Assembly: GCA_016207985.1 (NCBI GenBank)
Contig: JACQYX010000123.1
Coordinates: forward strand, 1-8,504
Direction of reading: 5' to 3'
DNA length: 8,504 bases
Source of the DNA: Ignavibacteriales bacterium
GTDB lineage: Bacteria > Bacteroidota > Ignavibacteria > UBA10030 > SZUA-254
The translations under genes and the position numbers were made by a program. Shown here piece after piece: positions 1-6,052 of this stretch. A model generated the notes under the pieces. It was not told where the DNA came from and made no database searches. It worked only from the letters and a program-made list of their open reading frames with translations. Position 1 is the first letter of the stretch. Every line of letters starts with the position of its first letter.

Positions 1-366
1 GTACGGCGGATCGGCAAAAATCAAATCGAATTGATCGTCCGTCCTCTTTAAGAAAGTCACAGCATCATCATGCACTATCTGACAGTTTTTTAGACAATCG
101 AGAGATTCCGCATTCTCTTCAACTATATCGAGAGCATCGTTGCTTTCATCAACGAAAACGACTTCCTTTGCCCCACGGCTAAGGGCTTCAAAGCCGAGAT
201 TGCCGCTTCCGGCGAATAAATCCAATACTTTCGCACCCTCAAGCTGTAACCGGTTTTGCAGCATATCAAAGATAGTGGTCTTTATTCTATCAGTTGCCGG
301 ACGGATATGTCGGTCGCTGATGGACGATATAAGACGACCCTTATATTTTCCAGTGATGATTCTCAT
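1..366 (-). CDS. rsmD: 16S rRNA (guanine-966-N2)-methyltransferase RsmD, 3'-truncated by the window edge
   Basis: Only the first 122 codons are present and the reading frame leaves the window at position 1. The family transfers a methyl group from S-adenosylmethionine to N2 of G966 of 16S rRNA during 30S assembly in the cytoplasm. Visible signatures are the N-terminal MRIITGKYKG, IRPATDR at residues 21-27, the SAM-binding motif I VLDLFAGSGNLG at 47-58 followed by EALSRGA, FVDES at 71-75 (the acidic end of strand 2), and the catalytic DPPY at 119-122, which ends exactly at the window boundary. The ATG at 366 is supported by a good Shine-Dalgarno (AAGGAAG, 374-380) seven bases upstream, lying inside the end of the preceding fragment. 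The upstream stop and this ATG are one base apart (TGAGATG), so translation is probably coupled. No damage is seen in the visible part. Identity is firm. Confidence 0.93.
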   Translation of the reverse strand, partial: MRIITGKYKGRLISSISDRHIRPATDRIKTTIFDMLQNRLQLEGAKVLDLFAGSGNLGFEALSRGAKEVVFVDESNDALDIVEENAESLDCLKNCQIVHDDAVTFLKRTDDQFDLIFADPPY

Positions 367-367
367 C

Positions 368-649
368 TCATCGCTTCCTTAATGCAACACCTGTACAGGC
401 GGCAAACAAATGTTTACGCCCATCGAAGCTGTTAATATTCTCTATCGATGGAGCCATGATCAGCCGCCGAAATGGATCCAAGTATTGTATGTGAGTATCA
501 AAAGAGTCTTTCAATAAGTGTACTATTTCCGGCGCCATTTTGGGACCGCAGCAGTATATCTCGCTCAGCGTGATGTCCTGAAGCTGTTGATGTAAAATCT
601 TCTTGATTAAGTCGGCTGAGGATGTTAATCCATATTCGTACTTAATCAA
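368..649 (-). pseudogene. pilM: PilM-like protein, C-terminal fragment (93 codons, shifted frame)
   Basis: This stretch resembles the last quarter of PilM/type IV pilus assembly ATPase-like proteins. It has a strand-turn segment EIYCCGPKMAPEIVHLL (30-46), where the family has an S-G-G-x-A-x-x-x-G-L element near the nucleotide site. This is followed by DPFRRL (58-63), the usual 'dPf' motif, and a final LFAACTGVALRKR (81-93), matching the 'fa.a.GlAlr' ending of the family. The only start is a TTG at 649 with no ribosome binding site, and the frame is open further upstream to about 697, so it is more likely the downstream piece of a broken pilM than an independent gene. It lies in the +1 frame relative to the fragment ending at 657. 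The stop is one base before the rsmD ATG. Assignment to PilM rests on pattern recognition; the GG of the GGxA element is replaced by CG. Confidence 0.6.
374..380 (-). promoter_or_regulatory. Shine-Dalgarno of rsmD
   Basis: AAGGAAG on the minus strand, seven bases before the ATG at 366. It sits within the last codons of the pilM C-terminal fragment. It is one of the clearest ribosome binding sites on this strand and fixes the rsmD start. It also means rsmD can still be translated although the gene upstream is broken. Confidence 0.6.
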
Positions 650-656
650 CCGCCCG

Positions 657-1103
657 TTATTTTTTGGCAGCCAACGCTTCCTGAATCTTGTATATCTTTA
701 CCCTTTTGACCGCGACAACGAGTAAATCTGCTACCTGCTCGCGTGCATTAAGGCGGAGAATGTGCAAGTCGTAAACATAATCCTTAGCTTGATAATCAGT
801 AATGAAATTAGAAAGCTCCCAATGGACATGCTCATTCTGTTCAGCTTGTGTTAGTGTTATATCCATAGGAAATCTATGGAGTACGATTGAAGCGGAATCG
901 AGAGCAACGGATACTTTTGTTATCTTCTTGAGTATTCGTGAATTTGGATTTAAAACTTTCGAAAGAAACCACAACTCATCACCGGAAGTATTTGTGAATT
1001 CTTCGATATGAAGGAGCTTCGTTTCCGTTTCACGAATTTCGAAAACGGCAAGATGTGCGAGTTTACCAGAGACGCTGATTCCTGCAATAATCTCTTTTGC
1101 CAT
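657..1103 (-). pseudogene. pilM: PilM-like (actin-fold) protein, N-terminal fragment (148 aa)
   Basis: This is the front part of a PilM/competence-A type protein of the actin/Hsp70 (ASKHA) fold. In type IV pilus systems PilM is a cytoplasmic, nucleotide-binding partner of PilN. IIAGISVSGKLAHLAVFEI (5-23) fits the first beta hairpin, although the usual DIG is absent (GIS instead). VSVALDSASIVLHRFPMD (64-81), QNEHVHWELSNFI (89-101) and the strand ADLLVVAVKRVKIYKIQEAL (125-144) follow the PilM order closely. The frame then ends at AAA AAA TAA, about 150 residues in, whereas PilM proteins are normally roughly 340-370 residues. The next recognisable piece (positions 649 down to 368) corresponds to the C-terminal quarter, so the middle subdomain (about 100 residues by eye) is missing. 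The ATG at 1103 is two bases after the stop of the HhH gene. No pilN/O/P follows; rsmD does. It could be annotated as a hypothetical protein. Confidence 0.6.
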
Positions 1104-1105
1104 GA

Positions 1106-1576
1106 TTATTTTTTAATAGTTAGATATGGTGATAGACGGTCAAATTTTTTCTTTCCGATGCCTTTAACGTTGAGGAGATCGTTAATATCGCTGAATGGTC
1201 CTCGTTGCTGCCGATACTCGATTATCCGTTTCGCCATAGCTTCCCCGATGCCGGGAAGTCCGATTAACTCCTCAAGTGTGGCTTTGTTAATATCGATCTT
1301 AACGGTAGGATTAATAACACCTGACACATGTACATTTGAATTTGTTAAGGTATCATTATTCTCGGTTGCTATTGAACCTGAATCGATTAAGCCCTGAGAC
1401 CGCGCTGTAAATTCAGAGTCCAACATCGAATAGTCGTACTTTGGATTTGAGCCGTGTGACGATTTAAATATCTTGATTCCAATACCTATTACGAAAGCGA
1501 AGACGAGAAACAAGATGACTTTGCTTTCTGTTTGCGTAAAACCGAAAGATTGACTGAATTTCGTTAGTAAGTTCAT
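1106..1576 (-). CDS. Membrane-anchored helix-hairpin-helix (ComEA-like) DNA-binding protein
   Basis: A 156-residue protein with a short basic N-terminus, one hydrophobic segment at about 18-36 (VILFLVFAFVIGIGIKIF), a polar linker (about 40-90) rich in S/T/N/D, and a C-terminal tandem helix-hairpin-helix module. The module starts at DINKAT (95-100). The first hairpin is LPGIGEAMAKRI (107-118), followed by RGPFSDINDLL, and the second is VKGIGKKKFDRL (137-148). This is the architecture of ComEA, the DNA receptor of natural transformation, with the DNA-binding module expected outside the cytoplasmic membrane. Small proteins of this type also occur in bacteria with no demonstrated competence, so DNA binding is well supported and a role in uptake is inference. 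The neighbouring pilM-like remnant is suggestive because type IV pilus parts work with ComEA, but no comEC or pilus genes are visible. The gene starts three bases after the dnaJ stop and ends two bases before the pilM ATG. Confidence 0.8.
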   Translation of the reverse strand: MNLLTKFSQSFGFTQTESKVILFLVFAFVIGIGIKIFKSSHGSNPKYDYSMLDSEFTARSQGLIDSGSIATENNDTLTNSNVHVSGVINPTVKIDINKATLEELIGLPGIGEAMAKRIIEYRQQRGPFSDINDLLNVKGIGKKKFDRLSPYLTIKK

Positions 1577-1579
1577 TAT

Positions 1580-2587
1580 TTAAGAAAAAATATCTTTCAT
1601 TTTTTCGAAGAAACTTTTATCAGAATGTGCCGACTTATCTCCTTCGTGCGGTTGAATATTCTCGCTCTTCGAGAGACCTTTAAGCAACTCTTTATCTTCC
1701 TTTGATAGATGAGTTGGAATCCAAACGTTGACACGCACGAGCTGATCGCCGGCATAATTACTACGCAAGTTTGGAATTCCCTTTCCCCGCATCCGAAGGA
1801 TTTTACCGGATTGTGTACCAGGCTCGATTTTCAGTTTTGCTCGACCGCTTAAGGTAGGCACCTCGATATCCGTACCCAACACTGCTTGCGGATAACTGAT
1901 GAGTAAATCTAAAATCACATCATCGCCATCGCGTGTGAAAATTCTATGAGGTTCTTCTTCAATCACAACAATTAAATCACCCGGTTCCCCACCCCGCTGA
2001 CCGGCATTACCTTGATTATGCAACGGTATATAATTCCCTTCCGATACACCTGCCGGAACATTTACCTTTATCGTTGTTTCACCGTGAACTCTACCTTCAC
2101 CATTGCAACCAGTGCAACGTTCTTTGATAACCCGACCTTCCCCCCCGCAATTACTGCACGTAGTAACACTAACAAATTGTCCGAAGACTGAACGAGAGAC
2201 CTGGCGGATCTCGCCGTTGCCATTACATGCCGGGCATGTTGTTTTCGCAGTTCCAGCTTTCGCACCACTGCCGTTGCATATATCACACGTCTTCCACCGT
2301 TTCACTTTAAGTTTCTTTTCCACACCTGTTACGATTTCCTCGAGCGTCATCTTCAGCCGGATTTTTAAGTCGGAACCTGGTATTCCTACTTGTGCGCGGC
2401 TACGGGAGGATGTACGACCGCCTACGAAGACATCATCGAAAATACTGCCACCAAATCCGGCTCCGAATATGTCGCTGAAATGTCTGAAGATATCGTCGAA
2501 GTTCGCATACGTATGGAAATCGGCACCGGCACGTAAGCCATCGTGACCAAACTGGTCGTAACGCTGCCGTTTATTCGCATCACTCAA
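1580..2587 (-). CDS. dnaJ: Chaperone DnaJ, C-terminal part (Gly/Phe region, zinc fingers, substrate-binding domains)
   Basis: This frame holds everything of DnaJ after the J-domain loop. It starts in helix IV (SDANKRQRYDQFGHDGL) and continues through a Gly/Phe-rich region (about 25-60 of this frame). Four zinc-binding repeats follow: CDICNGSG (101-108), CPACNGNG (118-125), CSNCGGEG (144-151) and CTGCNGEG (158-165). Then come the two beta-sandwich client-binding domains, with the usual GEPGDL (200-205) and GKGIPNL (268-274). DnaJ delivers unfolded clients to DnaK and stimulates its ATPase. The nominal TTG start at 2587 lies inside the conserved 'YEVLSD' element (gtt ttg agt gat), has no ribosome binding site and is not credible as a native start. 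The frame is open further upstream and encodes EERFKEAAEAYEVL, so the true gene begins at the ATG at 2723 and is interrupted. If the break is real, the product would lack the J domain needed to activate DnaK. Identity as DnaJ is firm; its functional state is uncertain. Confidence 0.9.
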   Translation of the reverse strand: MSDANKRQRYDQFGHDGLRAGADFHTYANFDDIFRHFSDIFGAGFGGSIFDDVFVGGRTSSRSRAQVGIPGSDLKIRLKMTLEEIVTGVEKKLKVKRWKTCDICNGSGAKAGTAKTTCPACNGNGEIRQVSRSVFGQFVSVTTCSNCGGEGRVIKERCTGCNGEGRVHGETTIKVNVPAGVSEGNYIPLHNQGNAGQRGGEPGDLIVVIEEEPHRIFTRDGDDVILDLLISYPQAVLGTDIEVPTLSGRAKLKIEPGTQSGKILRMRGKGIPNLRSNYAGDQLVRVNVWIPTHLSKEDKELLKGLSKSENIQPHEGDKSAHSDKSFFEKMKDIFS

Positions 2588-2612
2588 AACTTCATATGCT
2601 TCCGCCGCTTCT

Positions 2613-2723
2613 TTAAATCGCTCCTCTGCACTTCAATGCTGCTTTCCTATATGCTTTTTTAATTTCTTCTTGAGAAGCATACTGATTGATTTCTAATATT
2701 TCATAATAATCGCGTTTTGACAT
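2613..2723 (-). pseudogene. dnaJ: DnaJ, N-terminal J-domain fragment (36 codons) broken before the HPD motif
   Basis: The ATG at 2723, nine bases after the grpE stop, opens the expected J-domain start: MSKRDYYEILEIN, then ASQEEIKKAYRKAALK up to residue 31. At that point DnaJ proteins read YHPDRNPGDKEAEE, but here the codon for K31 is followed by a single T and then directly by GCAGAGGAGCGATTT. That last stretch encodes the later AEERF in another frame. In the original frame the protein ends as CRGAI and stops at 2613-2615. By comparison with the family, about 32 bases are absent, taking the whole HPD loop. The matching remainder continues in the other frame through helix III (ERFKEAAEAYEVL) into the large DnaJ part ending at 1580. 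The two pieces together form one dnaJ gene spanning 1580-2723. Confidence 0.85.
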
Positions 2724-2732
2724 TTTATTTTC

Positions 2733-3347
2733 TTAATCCGTTTCAGAGATATTATTTTTTTGAATCGGCTCGACACCGCTTTGTGAATCGGCTGATACTA
2801 TAACTTTAGCATGACGAAGAACCTTATCGTGCAGCATGTAACCTTTCTCAACTTCCTGAATAACGGTATGCGGCGGATATTCTTCCGTTTGTATTTGAAG
2901 TAATGCATCGTGAAGATGGGGATCGAATGGCTGCCCTATCACCTCCATCGATTTTACTCCCTGTAGCTCAAGAATCCTTTTAAACTTACTAAATATTAGC
3001 TCGACTCCTTTTATTATGCTTTCATTATCGACCGTCGAGTCTTCAGACTTTTTCACTTTCAGTGATCGTTCAAAATCATCTAAAACCGGAAGCAGCTTCT
3101 CGAGCAATTCTTCATTAGCGAATTTCACGAGATTAACATAATCGTTCTCGATACGTTTTTTGTAATTCTCGAAATCCGCCACCTTACGAAGTAATTGATC
3201 TTTATATTGATTAAGGTTCTTCTCTAAATCAGCGAGCTTAGCGTTCAGTAAATCTACCTCACTCAAATCCGAAAGCTGGCTCTGTGCTTCTGGATTCGAT
3301 GGCTCTGAAAACTCTGGCTCGGGTTCTTTTATATCATCATCTTGCAT
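2733..3347 (-). CDS. grpE: Nucleotide exchange factor GrpE
   Basis: An intact 204-residue GrpE, of typical length. It promotes release of ADP and client from DnaK in the cytoplasm as a dimer. An acidic, disordered N-terminus (1-30) leads into a long coiled-coil helix (about 30-80, including KVADFENYKKRIENDY). The four-helix bundle follows (LLEKLLPVLDDFERSL, 81-96), then the family signatures GQPFDPHLHDAL (138-149) and GYMLHDKVLRHAKVIVS (169-185) in the beta domain. The start ATG is weakly supported by ribosome-binding sequence, but no better start exists and a strong promoter lies about 50 bases upstream. It is the first gene of the minus-strand operon, nine bases before dnaJ. In many bacteria hrcA precedes grpE and dnaK follows; neither is present here. 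Confidence 0.95.
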   Translation of the reverse strand: MQDDDIKEPEPEFSEPSNPEAQSQLSDLSEVDLLNAKLADLEKNLNQYKDQLLRKVADFENYKKRIENDYVNLVKFANEELLEKLLPVLDDFERSLKVKKSEDSTVDNESIIKGVELIFSKFKRILELQGVKSMEVIGQPFDPHLHDALLQIQTEEYPPHTVIQEVEKGYMLHDKVLRHAKVIVSADSQSGVEPIQKNNISETD

Positions 3348-3399
3348 AACTATCTGGATTATCTATATCAATGTGGAATATTTTATTATAATTCAATAA

Positions 3400-3428
3400 A
3401 TAATAACCATTTTCGTTATCTTTGTCAA
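3400..3428 (-). promoter_or_regulatory. Sigma-70 type promoter of the grpE-dnaJ operon
   Basis: On the minus strand TTGACA (3428-3423) is a perfect -35 box. It is followed by a 17-base spacer and TATTAT (3405-3400), one mismatch from the -10 consensus. Transcription would start near 3393, giving a leader of about 45 bases before the grpE ATG at 3347. Nothing resembling a heat-shock (sigma-32) promoter or a CIRCE operator overlaps it, so expression looks housekeeping-driven. The match is by eye. Confidence 0.7.
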
Positions 3429-3587
3429 GGGAATGAAAAATAAAATTAAATAATTGTTCCGCACGTCTTATTAGACCAGCCATATCAAAAGAATCATAGC
3501 ACAAATTAAATCGGAAAAAAGCTCGGAAGAAGCCACTGGTTGTTAGAAGATTTCATTCTTGCTTCTCTCTCAACTTCTTCTGATATT

Positions 3588-3594
3588 AAAGGGA
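3588..3594 (+). promoter_or_regulatory. Shine-Dalgarno of the 7TM-HD phosphodiesterase gene
   Basis: AAAGGGA lies four bases before the ATG at 3599 and supports that start. No earlier in-frame start with a comparable site is apparent. Confidence 0.55.
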
Positions 3595-3598
3595 AAAC

Positions 3599-6052
3599 AT
3601 GGAATTTCCACCGGAAAATATTAAAGACAGGATTATCAAATTTATCGCCAGAGATAATATTCGTGATAGCATAATCGTTAAGATATCGATCGGTATCCTG
3701 ATAATATTTCTTGGTGTTTTAATGTTCCCACATCCTGAGGACATAGAATACCGCTACAATGTAGGAAATGTGTGGGTAGATAAAGATTTAATTGCCCCTT
3801 TCGCATTTCCGATTTATAAAGACCTAAGACAATATGAACACGAGCGTCAAGCAGCGATTCGGACAGTCTTTCCGGTCTTCGAATGGAAAAAGAATATTAA
3901 TCAATCATGTATCGACAGTCTGAAATCGACAGTTCGATTACTCTCTCAGGCTGCCAATGGATTTTTACGCTGGTCAAAGAGTCGGACCCAGACAGATTCT
4001 CTAACTTACGTTGATTTATCGAGAGCTTTACCGTTTGCTGTCTCAACTAATGAGTGGAATTTCTTGGCTCGTCTTCAGGATTCGAAGAAAAAAAGTGTCT
4101 CCGCTGTAACCCAAGAATTTGAACAACTACTCGTGCTTGCTTTAAATGACGTTTTACAAAAGGGTATTATCGACAGAGTGAAATCGAAACAACTTCATTC
4201 CACGATTGCAGCCCGTCAGAGAATAACAGAAGATTTACTCCGATACGAAGAGATATATGATGTAGACGAAGCTTTAAGTGTTATCGGCACGAGAATCAGC
4301 TCGGTATTCGAGACTACAATCGAAGCAGAAATTGCCACAAAAATCTGCCGGGCAGTGATTCGACCCAATCTATTGTTCGATCAAGCAGCAACGAACCTCT
4401 CGATTCAAATGGCAGTGGATAATGTTCCACGCACAATCGGATTCGTGCAATCGAACGAACGAATTGTAAGCAAGCATGATCCAATCACTGAAGAAATTAA
4501 ATTGAAATTGGATTCCTACCGAAGAGCAAAATTAGACATGGGAGCAAATGCTAATAACTGGAAACATTGGCTTGGGGCTACACTGCATATATCGATTATC
4601 ATAAGTTTATTCTCATTATATCTTTCTCTTTTCCGTAAAAAGCTCTTTGCTGATAATGGGAAATTAATGCTTATCGGACTTCTGATATTATTTGAAATGA
4701 TCTTAGCATATTTATCTCTGATCATACAGATCCAGGAACCACTTCAATATCTAATTTTTGTCCCGGCAGCATCGATGTTGTTCGCAATCATATTCGATTC
4801 AAGAGTTGCTTTCTATGGAACGGTGACGATTGCGTTCCTCATTGGTGGGATTCGCAGCAACGACTATATTCTCACTCTCTCCTCCATCGTTGCCGGTGCT
4901 TTAGGTGCGTATACCGTCAGGGATATCCGAAACCGAACACAGATTTTCTTATCTATGATCTATATTTTTATTGGCTACGCAATTTCTATTGTCGCTTTGT
5001 CATTAGAGCAGCTCGAAAACATATCTCAAATCTTTACTGAAATATCATTTGCACTCGCCAACTCCATACTATCGCCTGTATTAACATATGCATTATTGAT
5101 TTTCTTCGAACGAGTATTTCGTGTTACTACCGATTTGACTTTACTCGAGTTATCCGATTTCAACCATCCATTACTCCGAGAACTCTCAGAAAAAACACCG
5201 GGGACATTCCACCATAGCGTCTCAATTGGGAATTTAGCAGAAGCCGCTGCGGAAGCAATCGGCGCAAATCCGATACTGGCAAGGGTCGGTGGTTATTATC
5301 ATGACATTGGGAAAATACTAAAACCGGAATACTTCGTCGAGAATCAGGTTGGACCACACAGCCGCCATAGTCGGTTGAGGCCACGTATGAGCGCCTTGAT
5401 TATTTCTTCGCATGTTCGAGAAGGTATCGAATTAGGTAGAGAAAAGGGCTTGCCTGAGGTAGTCATCGATTTTATTCCTCAACATCACGGTACAACCCGA
5501 ATCTCTTATTTTTTCGATAAAGCTTTAAAACAAGCGACGAAGCGTCCGACAAAAGATGCGATCCGCGAGGAAGACTTCTTATACCCGGGACCAAAGCCTC
5601 AGACAAAAGAGACCGGAATTGTCATGCTTGCAGATTCGATTGAAGCTGCTACTCGCACCCTCACCGAGCTAACTCCACAAAAACTTGAAGCGGCAACAGA
5701 GAATATGATAAAGCACCGATTCATGGACGGGCAGCTCGATGAATGTGAATTGACTCTCCGTGATTTAACTAAAATCAGAGAAGCGTTCTTGAAAATACTT
5801 CTCGGCACTCATCATCAGCGAATAAAGTACCCTGATGAGCATAAAGAAGAAATTAGCTCGGCTGCAATCAAAACAGAACAGCCGGCTGAAGAAAAATTTT
5901 CCGAAAGCTCAGTACAGGAAACAACGGTGAAAGAAGACATACAGGTTCAACCCCCTATGCCGGGAACCCCATCCAATATTGCTGCATCAAAGGATCAAAC
6001 ATCCGATGCAAAACAAATGAATAATGAACAAACTTCGGCTAAGAATTTATGA
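3599..6052 (+). CDS. pgpH: 7TM-HD family cyclic-di-AMP phosphodiesterase (PgpH/YqfF type)
   Basis: An 817-residue integral membrane protein. A first membrane helix (about 24-43) is followed by a large extracytoplasmic domain (about 45-325) of the 7TMR-HDED type, starting with the typical VGNVWVDKDLIAPFAFPIYKD-like segment. Seven hydrophobic helices follow at roughly 327-346, 355-377, 383-399, 402-418, 424-439, 448-468 and 483-504. The cytoplasmic HD hydrolase domain has FHHSVSIGNLAEAAAE (H538/H539), GGYYHDIGK (H568, D569), H590 in SRHSRLRP, SSHVREG (H605), PQHHGT (H629/H630) and LADSIEAATR (D679). Characterised relatives hydrolyse c-di-AMP to pApA, controlling osmotic and cell-wall physiology; activity here is inferred. 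Two oddities: the usual N-P-H-D/E element reads S-R-H-S, and there is a polar tail of about 70 residues after position 745. The stop overlaps the xerD start (ATGA). Confidence 0.9.
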   Translation: MEFPPENIKDRIIKFIARDNIRDSIIVKISIGILIIFLGVLMFPHPEDIEYRYNVGNVWVDKDLIAPFAFPIYKDLRQYEHERQAAIRTVFPVFEWKKNINQSCIDSLKSTVRLLSQAANGFLRWSKSRTQTDSLTYVDLSRALPFAVSTNEWNFLARLQDSKKKSVSAVTQEFEQLLVLALNDVLQKGIIDRVKSKQLHSTIAARQRITEDLLRYEEIYDVDEALSVIGTRISSVFETTIEAEIATKICRAVIRPNLLFDQAATNLSIQMAVDNVPRTIGFVQSNERIVSKHDPITEEIKLKLDSYRRAKLDMGANANNWKHWLGATLHISIIISLFSLYLSLFRKKLFADNGKLMLIGLLILFEMILAYLSLIIQIQEPLQYLIFVPAASMLFAIIFDSRVAFYGTVTIAFLIGGIRSNDYILTLSSIVAGALGAYTVRDIRNRTQIFLSMIYIFIGYAISIVALSLEQLENISQIFTEISFALANSILSPVLTYALLIFFERVFRVTTDLTLLELSDFNHPLLRELSEKTPGTFHHSVSIGNLAEAAAEAIGANPILARVGGYYHDIGKILKPEYFVENQVGPHSRHSRLRPRMSALIISSHVREGIELGREKGLPEVVIDFIPQHHGTTRISYFFDKALKQATKRPTKDAIREEDFLYPGPKPQTKETGIVMLADSIEAATRTLTELTPQKLEAATENMIKHRFMDGQLDECELTLRDLTKIREAFLKILLGTHHQRIKYPDEHKEEISSAAIKTEQPAEEKFSESSVQETTVKEDIQVQPPMPGTPSNIAASKDQTSDAKQMNNEQTSAKNL

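Larger units (their letters stand above)
3348..3598. other. Divergent intergenic region between grpE and the 7TM-HD gene
   Basis: These 251 bases hold no credible open reading frame. The left part is very AT-rich and contains the minus-strand grpE promoter. The right part contains the pgpH-type gene's leader, with a purine-rich then pyrimidine-rich tract (about 3526-3580) that could fold into an imperfect stem, and the ribosome binding site at 3588-3594. I could not find a convincing plus-strand promoter. No CIRCE-type inverted repeat (TTAGCACTC-N9-GAGTGCTAA) is present. Confidence 0.7.

Noticed and set aside
649..665. Programmed ribosomal frameshift at the A-run joining the two PilM fragments
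   Set aside because: A +1 (or -2) shift would be needed rather than the usual -1, no heptamer plus downstream structure is evident, and even a joined protein would lack the middle of the fold.
802..1397. Plus-strand open frames opposite the pilM and HhH genes
   Set aside because: They are antisense shadows; the minus-strand proteins are recognisable and the plus-strand translations are not.
2585..2587. TTG at 2587 as the true dnaJ start
   Set aside because: It lies within a conserved J-domain helix, has no ribosome binding site, and a proper J-domain start with ATG exists at 2723 in another frame.
3348..3598. CIRCE/HrcA operator upstream of grpE
   Set aside because: No TTAGCACTC-like arm or its complement is present in the region on either strand.
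4516..5808. Minus-strand open frames opposite the 7TM-HD gene (4516-4725, 5160-5384, 5599-5808)
   Set aside because: They are low-quality antisense translations of a well-supported gene and show no domain features or ribosome binding sites.
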